This document shows positions 7,492 through 17,012 of a stretch of 64,000 nucleotides of DNA, piece after piece. The position numbers were made by a program, and so were the translations under genes. Below the pieces are notes generated by a model, which was given only the letters and a program-made list of their open reading frames with translations, was not told the DNA's origin and ran no database searches. The stretch spans positions 62,001-126,000 of the forward strand of contig JACKAO010000008.1 in assembly GCA_020635035.1 (NCBI GenBank), in the 5' to 3' direction. Each line of letters opens with the position of its first letter. Within the stretch, counting starts at the first letter, position 1. This stretch comes from Calditrichia bacterium (GTDB lineage Bacteria; Calditrichota; Calditrichia; Calditrichales; J004).

Positions 7492-10083
7492 CTATCTCGC
7501 GTAAGGGCTGCTGCGCGGATGCTTGGTCAGCTTGATATCCTGAAGGGTTGGTTCTTTGATGTTGATTTGAAAACTGTAATATTTCTGACTCGGCTGCCAG
7601 TTAAACGACATTTCCCAGCAATGCAAATCCCGGTAAATATTAAAACTCTGATAAACCAGGTCCTGTTTGGCCATATCAAAATTTGCCTGCCAACGCACCT
7701 TCCAGTTTTTTGATAATTTGAAATTAGCCGTTGTAGACAGATTGATCGACTCCGTCGCATCAGCAGCGGGTTTTGAATACGAATAATTTAAACGAAATGC
7801 TACCGACCAGGGAAGTTCAATTTTTTTAGTGATCTGTTTTTCCTGGTTCAATGAACTATCAAACATCAGATCATTTGTAAGTAGTGAATCGGCATCGCTT
7901 TCTGCAGCATTTTTATCTTTCTCTGTTTGGCTGCCCGATTTACGTCGTGATCCCTTTTCTTTGCTTTCTTTCGCTTCAAATGTTTTGTTATCGATTGTAT
8001 AACCAAAAGATGTATTAAAATTAGTCAATCGCGGAAACCAATCACCATTTTCATAGAAAAATTTATTGATTGCCTGTCCCCTGCTGTTATAAGCATAAAG
8101 ATTATGCGTTGCCCGCGCAGAAATATTTTGACCTAAAATTTTGGTGCTATAATTGGAACTGATTGTCCCCCAGCGCAATGAATCTGCAAGGAAATTGTAA
8201 CTTGTACTGAAGTTGGCCTTAAAAAAATCAACCTTCTCCTCTTTGCCCTCGTCATCAATAAATTTTGCCTGGAAAAGGTTACCCAGACTGATTGTCATGC
8301 GTTGCGATTCACCTGTCGGTGTTCCGCCAAACAGGGAGCCTTTAAATTTATCCACTTTTCGAACCAGGCTGTCTCCTTCATAAAAACGTTCGTAATAGCC
8401 ATATGATGGATCGGCAAAATTCGGTGCCCAGGTCATTGTTACGGATGGATCGATAATATGACGGATAAATTTCAGCTCACCAATATTGGGTTCAAACAGA
8501 CCGTAAACTTTTGTACGAAAATTCATGTTTGCATCGAAAGTGCGGCGGATGGCAAACTGTTTTTCACGGCTCTCGGTGATCTCGCCTGTTTCTTCATCCA
8601 CATGGCCCTTATTGACTTCATCCACCCACACTTCGTTATAATTTACAGACGGATTAAGGCTGAAATATTTCAGCACTTTTTGCGGAGAATTAAAACTCAT
8701 ACGGTGATTGATGCCCATGCGCTCATCATCAACAAAAGTTGTATCAGGATTATTACGGTCAACAAGCTTATGTGAACCGCGACGTAACCCGGTGGAGTTA
8801 TATGAAAAATAAATATTCTGGTACCATGAACGGCTGGCACCAACTGTATTACCGGTTATTGTTTCATACAGGCTGCTTTGCCGCCGGTTAAAGCTGATAC
8901 GCGGAAAAGTGTAATCAGATTCTTCTGTCTGCAGATTCTGGTTGCTGCTGAAACTTGCCGACACACTATTCAGCGTACCTTTAAAGCTTTTATTTATGGT
9001 TAGGCTGGAAGTAATATTCTGGTTTAGACGGTCATTAACATTTGGAGATGTATCTTTCCTGAAATTTTTATCACTCTGAAAACTGCCGCTGCCATTGATA
9101 GTAAATGTCTGATCGATTGTCTGGCTGTGCGAAAATGAGAATCGCCAGCGTTCCCGGCGCAATCCGGTCGTCGGGTCTTTTGGATAATACTCACCGTTTA
9201 TCCCGCCGCTCAGTTTGTAACGCACCCTGTAACGCGTGTTTGCTTTGTAGGTAAAACCCAGATCTTCGTAATAATCTGCCAGCATGGTCGCATCAAAATA
9301 GTCATTGGGCGCCCAATAATAACCAAAATCATTCAAAAAACGGCCCCCGTGACGGTTTTCACCATAGCTTGGTATAACCAGCCCGGAATGCCTGCCGCCT
9401 TTATTAGGGAAAATACCAAACGGAAGTGCTGCAAGTGGTATATCAGCGATGTAAAAATAGATCGGACGTGCAACAACTTTGTCTTTAAAGCGCAGGCGCA
9501 TTTCATCACTGCGGAAATAGTAATGGGGATGATCGGGTAATTCGCAGGTTGTAAAATAACCATCCTCAACAAGTAAAGTCGAATCGGCGATTTTGTAAAT
9601 ATCCGTACCCTTATAATATCCCGGCTCCATATTAGTCCGGCCAATATCAATTTTACCACGTTTTGTTTCAAAATCATATTCGATACGGTTGCCATACATT
9701 GGTTCCTGTCCTTTTTCTTCAAAAACAGGATTGCCCCTGTATACTTTATTGCCTTTTGCATCAACTGAATCGAGAACACCCTGGGCATAGAGTTTGTTGT
9801 TCTTTTTATCAATTGTGATTTTCTCAGCTGTCAGTTTCAGATTCTGATAGCGGATTTCTGCATTGCCGCTCAGAAAAATAGAGTTACCATCAACACTTAT
9901 GCCGATATGATCTGCTTTATATGGAATTTTATCCTGTATGGCTGATTTAGGCTTGGGCTTGGCAACAGTGGAATCAGCAGTTGTAATGGTTGTATCATTA
10001 ACTGCAGCAAGAGAATCCGATACCACGGACTGCCCAAAAATAAAAACAGGTACAATAATAAACAGAATGAGTATTTTCAGCAT
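7492..10083 (-). CDS. lptD: LPS-assembly outer-membrane protein LptD (OstA family)
   Basis: 863 residues. A signal peptide (ends IFGQ) is followed by an OstA/LptA-like beta-jellyroll (about 50-170: repeats such as GNAEIRYQNLKLTAEKITID) and a large C-terminal barrel with the LptD signature AALPFGIFPNKGGRHSGLVIP. LptD takes lipopolysaccharide from the LptA bridge and inserts it in the outer leaflet. I see only two cysteines, about residues 178 and 822, which could form one N-to-C interdomain disulfide instead of the two in E. coli. The gene follows rnr by 22 bp and prmC lies upstream of that, so the three look like one operon. No lptE is nearby. The assignment is firm. Confidence 0.9.
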   Translation of the reverse strand: MLKILILFIIVPVFIFGQSVVSDSLAAVNDTTITTADSTVAKPKPKSAIQDKIPYKADHIGISVDGNSIFLSGNAEIRYQNLKLTAEKITIDKKNNKLYAQGVLDSVDAKGNKVYRGNPVFEEKGQEPMYGNRIEYDFETKRGKIDIGRTNMEPGYYKGTDIYKIADSTLLVEDGYFTTCELPDHPHYYFRSDEMRLRFKDKVVARPIYFYIADIPLAALPFGIFPNKGGRHSGLVIPSYGENRHGGRFLNDFGYYWAPNDYFDATMLADYYEDLGFTYKANTRYRVRYKLSGGINGEYYPKDPTTGLRRERWRFSFSHSQTIDQTFTINGSGSFQSDKNFRKDTSPNVNDRLNQNITSSLTINKSFKGTLNSVSASFSSNQNLQTEESDYTFPRISFNRRQSSLYETITGNTVGASRSWYQNIYFSYNSTGLRRGSHKLVDRNNPDTTFVDDERMGINHRMSFNSPQKVLKYFSLNPSVNYNEVWVDEVNKGHVDEETGEITESREKQFAIRRTFDANMNFRTKVYGLFEPNIGELKFIRHIIDPSVTMTWAPNFADPSYGYYERFYEGDSLVRKVDKFKGSLFGGTPTGESQRMTISLGNLFQAKFIDDEGKEEKVDFFKANFSTSYNFLADSLRWGTISSNYSTKILGQNISARATHNLYAYNSRGQAINKFFYENGDWFPRLTNFNTSFGYTIDNKTFEAKESKEKGSRRKSGSQTEKDKNAAESDADSLLTNDLMFDSSLNQEKQITKKIELPWSVAFRLNYSYSKPAADATESINLSTTANFKLSKNWKVRWQANFDMAKQDLVYQSFNIYRDLHCWEMSFNWQPSQKYYSFQINIKEPTLQDIKLTKHPRSSPYAR

Positions 10084-10105
10084 CTTTCAGGAACCTAAAC
10101 AAAGC

Positions 10106-12331
10106 TTATCTTTTATTTCTTTTTCTTCTTTTCTTTTTGGGCTCAGGGCTTTGACTCAGGGGGATCACCACTGGTTCAAAATCAGGATCTTCAAGCAGGA
10201 TAAAATCAATTTCACGTTTTTCCAGATTAACCGATTCGACACGTATCTCAACACGGTCACCCAGGCGCACCTGGCGGCCTGTGTGCCGGCCCGTCATGGA
10301 ATAGGTGGCTTCATCATAGATATAGAAATCATCCTGCATGTTGGTCATCTGGACAAAACCTTCAATAAATGTCTCTTCCAGTTCAACATAAATGCCATAA
10401 GCAGTTACACCCGAGATAAGCCCGTGGAATGTTTCGCCAAGATGCTGTTTAATATACTCCACCTGTTTCAGTTTAATTGATTCCCGTTCTGCTTCCACCG
10501 CCAACCGTTCCATTTTTGTAGATTGTTCGGCAATTTTGCGTAATTTTTTAAGAGTCTGCTTGGGATCTTTGATTTCATCGCTGGCATAGGCCTTCAGCAT
10601 GCGGTGCACTGTTAAATCCGGGTAGCGGCGGATTGGTGATGTAAAATGTGTATAATCCTGGAAGGAAAGTCCGAAATGCCCGATATTCTTTTCCGAGTAA
10701 ACCGCTTTCATCATCGAGCGTAAAGCTACTTCTTCAATGATTGTCTCTTCAGGAGTTCCTTTAATCGATTCAATAATGGATTGAAAATAAAGGGATGTGA
10801 CACGTTTAACCGGCTTAAACTTTATCCCAAGTGCTTTCAGGAAATTGAAGAATTTATTCATCTTTTCCATGTCAGGCTTTTCATGAACACGGTAAATAAA
10901 AGGCAGAACCTGCCCTTTCGCCGGACTGATTTTTTTGATATGCTCTGCAACCGTTTTATTCGCCAGCAGCATAAATTCTTCAACAAGGCGATGACTGTCC
11001 AGTCGCTTTTTCGGGATTACTTCAACCGGTTGTCCCTTTTCATCAAGTACAAAGCGTACTTCCGGTGTTTCGAAATCAATGCTGCCTTCAGCGAACCGTT
11101 TACGTGTGATACGGCGGCTAAGGTTAAACATTTTTTCCATAACCGGTAACAAACGATCATCTTTTTTCTGGTCGAATATTTCCTGGAATTCTTCGTAATT
11201 AAAACGCCGTTTACTGTTTATTATACTTGGCTGAATATGATAATCAACGACCTTTAGATCGGCATCAATTTCCATAAAACAGGTAAACGTAAAACGATCC
11301 ACGTTGGGCTTTAAGCTGCATAAATCACTTGAAAGACGTTCCGGCAGCATCGGTATCACACGATCTACAAGATAGACACTTGTGCCGCGGCGAAAAGCTT
11401 CGTTTTCGAGCTCCGTATCAGGGCGCACGAAATGACTCACATCCGCGATATGGACACCAAGACGCTGATTACCATTCGGTAAATCTTCCAGTGAAACGGC
11501 ATCATCAAAATCTTTTGCATCGATCGGGTCTATGGTGAAACACAGCAAATCTCTTAAATCAAGCCTTCCCTGTAAATCTTCTTTGGTAATATTATCACGG
11601 ACCTGAGCAGCTTCCTGTTCTACTTTTTTGGGAAAATAAACAGGCAGATTAAATGCATATGCCACCGAAATGATATCAACCCCGGGATCATCAGCATTAC
11701 CCAAAACTTCAATAATATGGCCTTCCGGGTTGTGCTGCTCTTTTTCCCAATTATCAAATTTTACCAGAACTTTCTGGCCGTCCTTTGCCTGCAGCGATTG
11801 ATTTTCAGGGACAACAATATCACGGTAGATTTTTGGAGAATCAGGAACGACAAAACTGTAATATTCAGTTTTGCGGTATGTACCAACTATTTCTTCGCGG
11901 AATCGCTTCACCACCTGAGTGATAAAACCTTCCTGTCTTTTACCGCTGGTTTGGGCATACAGCTGTACTTCAACAATATCACGATCAAACGCTGTGTTCA
12001 TATTGCTGGCGGCAACAAATATGTCCTGTTCCTGACCTTCAACAACAACAAATCCATAACCTGCACGCGCTGTGCGCAACTCACCGGTAAGCCTTGAAAT
12101 GCTTTGATAAACATAAAGACTGCCTTTGGTTTTATGGATAAAACCATTTTTTACCAGGTCATTCAGCGATGCTTCGAACACGTGATAATTTTTTTTCTGA
12201 ATATTTAAAAAATGGCTTATTTGCTTACGTGGCAGGGGTATTCCCGGATTCTGCTTAAGCAGGCGCAAAATAGATTGCTGGATGGATTTCGAAATTTTTG
12301 TTTTTTTCATTTTTTCTTTCTTTTTAGCCAT
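10106..12331 (-). CDS. rnr: Ribonuclease R
   Basis: A processive 3'-5' exoribonuclease of the RNB family, 741 residues from the chosen ATG at 12331. It has an N-terminal winged-helix segment, cold-shock domains, an RNB core with the catalytic metal motif DAKDFDDAVSLE and the downstream RRYPDL/VHR motif, a C-terminal S1 domain (GLISGVTAYGIYVELEE) and a basic Lys/Arg tail. An upstream in-frame TTG at 12367 would add 12 residues but overlaps prmC by 35 bp; the ATG lies 1 nt after the prmC stop and gives the MAKKKEK start typical of the family. It sits between prmC and lptD on one transcript. The role in RNA turnover and ribosome quality control is known for the family. Confidence 0.92.
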   Translation of the reverse strand: MAKKKEKMKKTKISKSIQQSILRLLKQNPGIPLPRKQISHFLNIQKKNYHVFEASLNDLVKNGFIHKTKGSLYVYQSISRLTGELRTARAGYGFVVVEGQEQDIFVAASNMNTAFDRDIVEVQLYAQTSGKRQEGFITQVVKRFREEIVGTYRKTEYYSFVVPDSPKIYRDIVVPENQSLQAKDGQKVLVKFDNWEKEQHNPEGHIIEVLGNADDPGVDIISVAYAFNLPVYFPKKVEQEAAQVRDNITKEDLQGRLDLRDLLCFTIDPIDAKDFDDAVSLEDLPNGNQRLGVHIADVSHFVRPDTELENEAFRRGTSVYLVDRVIPMLPERLSSDLCSLKPNVDRFTFTCFMEIDADLKVVDYHIQPSIINSKRRFNYEEFQEIFDQKKDDRLLPVMEKMFNLSRRITRKRFAEGSIDFETPEVRFVLDEKGQPVEVIPKKRLDSHRLVEEFMLLANKTVAEHIKKISPAKGQVLPFIYRVHEKPDMEKMNKFFNFLKALGIKFKPVKRVTSLYFQSIIESIKGTPEETIIEEVALRSMMKAVYSEKNIGHFGLSFQDYTHFTSPIRRYPDLTVHRMLKAYASDEIKDPKQTLKKLRKIAEQSTKMERLAVEAERESIKLKQVEYIKQHLGETFHGLISGVTAYGIYVELEETFIEGFVQMTNMQDDFYIYDEATYSMTGRHTGRQVRLGDRVEIRVESVNLEKREIDFILLEDPDFEPVVIPLSQSPEPKKKRRKRNKR

Positions 12332-12332
12332 A

Positions 12333-13205
12333 TCAATGACTTGTTTTAATCTTAAGGACGCGATCAATTCCGTTGAGATCTTTTATGACGTTTAAATCGC
12401 TGAAACCGGATAGCTCAGCTGTTTTAACGATTTTTTCAGGAAAACTTCCGCTCATTTCCAGGAAGCAATAATCACATTTTAAACTTTGGGATGAAAGCAT
12501 TTTTAAAATATGAGTGTAAAATTGCATTCCATCTGCTTCATCAGTTAAAGCGATTCGCGGTTCAAAGTCTGCAACTTCTTTTTGCAGTCCTTTCATCTCA
12601 TCCTTTGAAATATAAGGCGGGTTTGAGACAATAATTGAAAACGCTTTTTCAAGTTGACTACCCTGTCCGGTTTGGAAAATATTTTGTTGTAAAAACGTAA
12701 TATTATCCACTTTGTTCAAAAGAGCATTTTTTTTGGCTGTTTCAAGGGCTTCTGTTGAATAATCAATAGCTGTTACCTGTAAACCGGGCCATAAATGGGC
12801 CAGACTTACAGCAATACAACCGCTCCCGGTACCAATATCCAGAAGGGTTGATATTTGTCCGTTTTTATTTTGCAGTTTAAGAACTTCTTCGCATAAAATT
12901 TCTGTTTCGGGTCTTGGGATCAGTACAGACGAATCAACATAAAATGGTAATCCCATGAATTCAGTTCTGCCCAATATATATTGAAGGGGCTCTCTTCTTA
13001 CCCTTCGTGAAATGCGTGAACGATAAGCCGACAATTCTTTTTCTGCAACGGGTCGTTCGAACTCTACATAGAGATGCAGACGCTCTATGTTAAGAACATC
13101 AGCTAAAAGTAATTCAGCATTAAGCCGTGCATTTTCAATTGATTTTTGTTTAAGGTAATCTGTTGTTGTATTTAACAGATCGAGTATTTTCCAGGTTTTT
13201 TCCAA
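12333..13205 (-). CDS. prmC: Release-factor glutamine methyltransferase PrmC
   Basis: A 290-residue SAM-dependent methyltransferase that modifies the GGQ glutamine of peptide-chain release factors. An N-terminal helical bundle is followed by the Rossmann fold with SAM motif LDIGTGSGCIAVSL and the catalytic NPPY motif (VSNPPYISKDE, near residue 190). IPRPETEIL is also characteristic. The only possible start in this frame is a TTG at 13203-13205, because a TGA lies two codons upstream and the next Met is deep in the domain; an ATG at 13208-13210 is out of frame. It is the first gene of a prmC-rnr-lptD run with near-zero spacing to rnr. Confidence 0.92.
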   Translation of the reverse strand: MEKTWKILDLLNTTTDYLKQKSIENARLNAELLLADVLNIERLHLYVEFERPVAEKELSAYRSRISRRVRREPLQYILGRTEFMGLPFYVDSSVLIPRPETEILCEEVLKLQNKNGQISTLLDIGTGSGCIAVSLAHLWPGLQVTAIDYSTEALETAKKNALLNKVDNITFLQQNIFQTGQGSQLEKAFSIIVSNPPYISKDEMKGLQKEVADFEPRIALTDEADGMQFYTHILKMLSSQSLKCDYCFLEMSGSFPEKIVKTAELSGFSDLNVIKDLNGIDRVLKIKTSH

Positions 13206-13586
13206 AACATATCAGGCTATTATTTAACAGAAAATGAATATACACAAAAATGGCTTATAATGAACAGAGTTTATTAATCAGGCATCACAAACAACGGGTG
13301 ATGAATTAAATAGAAGGCTCCATTTTTTATTGATGTTTGTTCAATTATTTTTTCTAAAATCATCAAATAGCGGTAAAGTGTTTTTCATACACTCAGGTTT
13401 TATTAAGGAATCGATTCCTGAAGACGAAAATCAGAGCTTTAAACATATAACACTAAAGGATTTAAATTCATTATGATTTATAATTCTAAAACTGGTTTTT
13501 TTTGCCAATAATAGAAGATTTCAAGTTGATGTAAATGTATTATTATCATTAAATTTTAAGCTTAAAAAAAACGAAGTGGTTATTCA
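13206..13586. other. 381-bp AT-rich intergenic region with an unassigned 47-codon frame
   Basis: This gap separates divergent prmC and the DUF3078 gene and must hold both promoters. On the plus strand a frame is open from 13264 and has an ATG at 13333 with a stop at 13474-13476 (47 residues, containing GKVFFIHSGFIKESIPEDEN). It has no clear ribosome-binding site and I do not recognise it; it may be a gene remnant or chance. A perfect 14-bp palindrome, AGGAATCGATTCCT, lies at 13406-13419. Confidence 0.3.
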
Positions 13587-14465
13587 ATGAAGCGATTTAT
13601 TCCGCAAATTCTGATTTTTATTTTATTCACCTTTATATCTGCTCATGCGCAACAAGACGTGCTCCTGCAGCATGAAAAAAAAGTTCAGGAGCAGGAGAAA
13701 AAACTTGAGAAGCTAAAACATGGCTGGAACCTTAGCCTTGCTTCAGCACTTACACTAACACAAACGGGTTACAGTAACTGGGAATCAGGCGGTACAAATT
13801 TCTTTCTTATTACAGGTTCTGTTTACGGCTCAGCCGTTTATGACACTACAGCCTGGAACTGGGCCAATGATGCAAAAATTGTTTACGGATCATCAAAACA
13901 GAATGGCGATCGTTTCAAAAAAACAGATGATTCTATTGACCTGGAAACTGTTTTTATTCATAAGAACTCAGAACTGATCAATCCTTATATTTCAGCAAAC
14001 TTTACAACACAGCTTTCCGCCGGTTATAAATATACCGAAGAAGGTCAAACAGAGATATCTAATTTCTTTGACCCCGCTTACCTTACAAATGGTGTGGGGA
14101 TAGGTTACTCTCCACAAAAAATATTTCGTACGCGTCTTGGTTTAGCCACACGCATTATCTTCACTCAGGAACACAACAATTTTGCAGATGGTGAAAACAC
14201 TAAATTTGAATCCGGCCTGCAATGGGTTACCCGTCTTGAAAAGCAATTGAACAAGAATATTTTGCTTAAGTCCAAGCTGCAGATGTTCTCATCGTTTGAA
14301 ACCATTCAGAAATCAAACATCAACTGGGATACGCTGATCCAGGCATCGCTGACAAAGTTTATTGTTGTTAATATGCAGGGTTTGCTGATACTTGACCCAA
14401 AAGTTTCGGAAAAAGCCCAAATTAAAGAAGTACTTAGTGTGGGTGTTCAGTATGTTTTTATATAA
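13587..14465 (+). CDS. DUF3078 outer-membrane protein
   Basis: A 292-residue protein with a signal peptide (ends AHAQQ), a short charged coiled-coil stretch (about 25-45, EKKVQEQEKKLEKLKHGW), then an all-beta DUF3078-type barrel beginning WNLSLASALTLTQTGYSNWESGG. It ends with an aromatic-rich strand (GVQYVFI). The family is widespread in Bacteroidota-like bacteria and has no established function. It is monocistronic, with unrelated genes on both sides on the opposite strand. The N-terminal coiled coil could mediate oligomerisation or contact with peptidoglycan, but this is inference. Confidence 0.75.
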   Translation: MKRFIPQILIFILFTFISAHAQQDVLLQHEKKVQEQEKKLEKLKHGWNLSLASALTLTQTGYSNWESGGTNFFLITGSVYGSAVYDTTAWNWANDAKIVYGSSKQNGDRFKKTDDSIDLETVFIHKNSELINPYISANFTTQLSAGYKYTEEGQTEISNFFDPAYLTNGVGIGYSPQKIFRTRLGLATRIIFTQEHNNFADGENTKFESGLQWVTRLEKQLNKNILLKSKLQMFSSFETIQKSNINWDTLIQASLTKFIVVNMQGLLILDPKVSEKAQIKEVLSVGVQYVFI

Positions 14466-14552
14466 TCTTAATTCATAATCAATATCAGCCATATTTAAAA
14501 ATCCGGCTGAAGTTTCTAAGCAAATTACGATAATGATCACAATTATAATTTT

Positions 14553-17012
14553 CTACGGTTTAAACAATGTAAACCGGTAACCACGATTTTTTAATGCTCT
14601 GATCAGCTCGTCCAGCCGATTATAAAACTTATCCGTACGGCGCGGATCGCTTCCCAGGTGAATTAACAGAAAACAACCATTCAACCCTTGTTTCTGCTCT
14701 AATTCTAAAATGTTATCCATAATTTCCTGGCTGCTTCGGTATCGCGTACCCATTTCCGGCCAGGTATAGTCTGCTGCAGAAATAACTCCCGGTGTGAAGC
14801 TTATTAAAGTTAATCCCAGGTTTTTTGTCCAATTGCCTATTCTTTGATTATACCATTCATATGGCGGTAGAAACAGGTTTGCATCTGTTTCAGAAATTCC
14901 AAAGCGGGCCATTTCGCGGTAGTTGTTTTTCAGATCGTCTAAAAAATGATCTCTTTCTACCAGCAGAGAATCACGTTTTTCCCATGCAGCATAGAGCAGA
15001 TGCTTATCTGAATGAGCACCGATGAAATGCTTATCATTTTTTAATGTTTGAATCAAAGCAGCATTTTCCGGATTTCGATAAAAATCGCCTGTAAAAAAGA
15101 AATGTGCTTGAGCACCCTGCTTTTTGAGTGTTTCCCGTATAACCTTTCCGCCATCGTTAAATTCATGCGCACTAAAAATGAGATGAATTTCTTTTTTTGT
15201 GGTGTCTCCACGGATAATGGCACCAAATTTTTTGTTATACTTTTCTGGGACCGTATGATTTTCCATGGCAGACAGGTAATAAGTCAGACAGGCGGTTCCA
15301 TCCATTGTAGGTTCGTTTGTTGAGTAATCACCGTAATCATCATGGTATACAACCAGGTCCGACTGAAAATCTTTATATTCATCTCCATGGACAATTTTTA
15401 AACCACGCAGCCTGTTAAAAATCGCAGCATAAACCGGTCCGTCCACCAAACCACCATCAATAGGATAACCAAAAGCAGCTGTAAATGCTGTATGCGGATC
15501 TGCCGGAAAGTCGGCATCTTCAGGATAGCCAACAATCATACTTGTTCCCCAGGGATTGCAGCCAAACAGCCAATCGCGCATGGCGGCTTCCAATTCGATG
15601 TACTGATTATCTGAACTGAGTTCATTATACAATCTTAATTGTGTTAAAAATGCTGTTACAAGATTATTAGAACACCAGATAAAAGGAATTCCCATCAGGA
15701 ATCCGTTTTTTTGAGCCCGTTCATTAACAGCATCAATTCCTTTTTTAAGAAAGGAGCAATATTTTTCCCGTATTTTTTTATCAGCTTTAGCCAGAAGGTA
15801 ATGACCGGTATTCATAAAAGGATACCATTGATAATGCCTTGCTGTATCAGCAATCATCCACGGGGTAACAGGCTCAAGAGTGCCCCAGTAATCTGCATCT
15901 TTTAATAAGCTTGAGTCTTTCTGGTGATTGAAAAGTGTCGCGGCAGCCAGCTCCATGTCATCCACATAATTGTCTTCTTCATAAAAATAAGGGGAGACAT
16001 TACAAGCCGTTTGCGTAACACCCAGGTCTGTTTTCGCGAAGCGAAAAGCATCAACTGACTTTTGTGAAATTTTCTCTGAAAAATCCGGATAATATTTCTT
16101 TATAATTTCGCTGCCAAGGGCAAAAGCAGAAGCAAATTTAGCGGCGGCTGAAGAAACCCCGGTGGTACGGTTTTTATATTTTGCGAGACCCTGTGACTGC
16201 CCGGTAATAAAATAAACCGGCCTTTCCAGTCCGCGCCCATAACTGACTGAGTCCAGTGTGGGCAACGTAAATTTTCGATGGTCCCTGTCGTCAGCAATCT
16301 GGTTAAACATAACTCCATACTCAGGATTCATTTTATCCAACCAGTCCAGACCCCATTTTGCTTCATCCAAAATGTCTGGTATCCCATTGCTTCCAGGATT
16401 GCCGTTCTTATCATACAGATCACCGAATGCCTGCGGATTCTGTTGAAAAGCAAACAGCATCTGGAAAGTTGCATTTGCAGAAGTAGTAACATACTGCAGG
16501 TAATCAGAAGCATCGTGCCAACCGCCGGTCACATCGATCTGCGTGGAATCCAAATCACCTGGATAATCGACAATAAAACCATCTTGTACATGACAGGAAT
16601 CTTTTAAAAACGGATTATAACCACAGCGTTGTTGCCGCATGTATTTTAAAAGAAAATCGGCACTGGCATTATAAACCTGATCACTAATTGTAAATTTGGA
16701 TGATACGGTCTCCCCGGTTTTCAGCATATACATGCCGGGCTTTTTATAATCTGAAAAATCCAGCCGGTATATTTTTTTGAATGCTGACCAGGCACCGTAA
16801 CTGTGGATATGCTGTGACGAGCCATTAAAAACTGTTTTTCCTGTTAAAACATCCACAACTTCAAAAGTTTCAACCTGTTCATTGGTTTTACCTGCCCATA
16901 CCGCAACCTTGACTGAATTAGTGGTGTACCCCAGTTGATTCACACGAATCCAACTTTGCGAAGCATCCGTGTTAAATGTTAAAGAAAGTAAAAAAAACCA
17001 AAGAAGTGTCAT
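14553..17012 (-). CDS. GH9 glycosidase fused to a NodB-type deacetylase domain
   Basis: 819 residues in three parts: a signal peptide plus CelD_N-like Ig domain (about 20-110), a GH9 (alpha/alpha)6 barrel (about 115-605) and a C-terminal NodB-like domain (about 612-819). The GH9 nucleophile/base motif is GGWHDASDY (Asp167/Asp170) and the acid is in NEPTMDGTA. The NodB domain keeps the zinc motif HSDKH and the PPYEWYN loop, but the usual FDD motif is replaced by an SAHEFNDGG stretch, a variant seen in Bacteroidota proteins. GH9 covers cellulases and exo-glucosaminidases; fusion to a deacetylase favours an amino-sugar substrate such as chito-oligosaccharide, which is inference. It overlaps the upstream M1 peptidase gene by 4 bp (ATGA). 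Confidence 0.82.
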   Translation of the reverse strand: MTLLWFFLLSLTFNTDASQSWIRVNQLGYTTNSVKVAVWAGKTNEQVETFEVVDVLTGKTVFNGSSQHIHSYGAWSAFKKIYRLDFSDYKKPGMYMLKTGETVSSKFTISDQVYNASADFLLKYMRQQRCGYNPFLKDSCHVQDGFIVDYPGDLDSTQIDVTGGWHDASDYLQYVTTSANATFQMLFAFQQNPQAFGDLYDKNGNPGSNGIPDILDEAKWGLDWLDKMNPEYGVMFNQIADDRDHRKFTLPTLDSVSYGRGLERPVYFITGQSQGLAKYKNRTTGVSSAAAKFASAFALGSEIIKKYYPDFSEKISQKSVDAFRFAKTDLGVTQTACNVSPYFYEEDNYVDDMELAAATLFNHQKDSSLLKDADYWGTLEPVTPWMIADTARHYQWYPFMNTGHYLLAKADKKIREKYCSFLKKGIDAVNERAQKNGFLMGIPFIWCSNNLVTAFLTQLRLYNELSSDNQYIELEAAMRDWLFGCNPWGTSMIVGYPEDADFPADPHTAFTAAFGYPIDGGLVDGPVYAAIFNRLRGLKIVHGDEYKDFQSDLVVYHDDYGDYSTNEPTMDGTACLTYYLSAMENHTVPEKYNKKFGAIIRGDTTKKEIHLIFSAHEFNDGGKVIRETLKKQGAQAHFFFTGDFYRNPENAALIQTLKNDKHFIGAHSDKHLLYAAWEKRDSLLVERDHFLDDLKNNYREMARFGISETDANLFLPPYEWYNQRIGNWTKNLGLTLISFTPGVISAADYTWPEMGTRYRSSQEIMDNILELEQKQGLNGCFLLIHLGSDPRRTDKFYNRLDELIRALKNRGYRFTLFKP

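Noticed and set aside
12332..12367. TTG start adding 12 residues to RNase R
   Set aside because: It overlaps prmC by 35 bp and the ATG at 12331 gives the usual start of the family.
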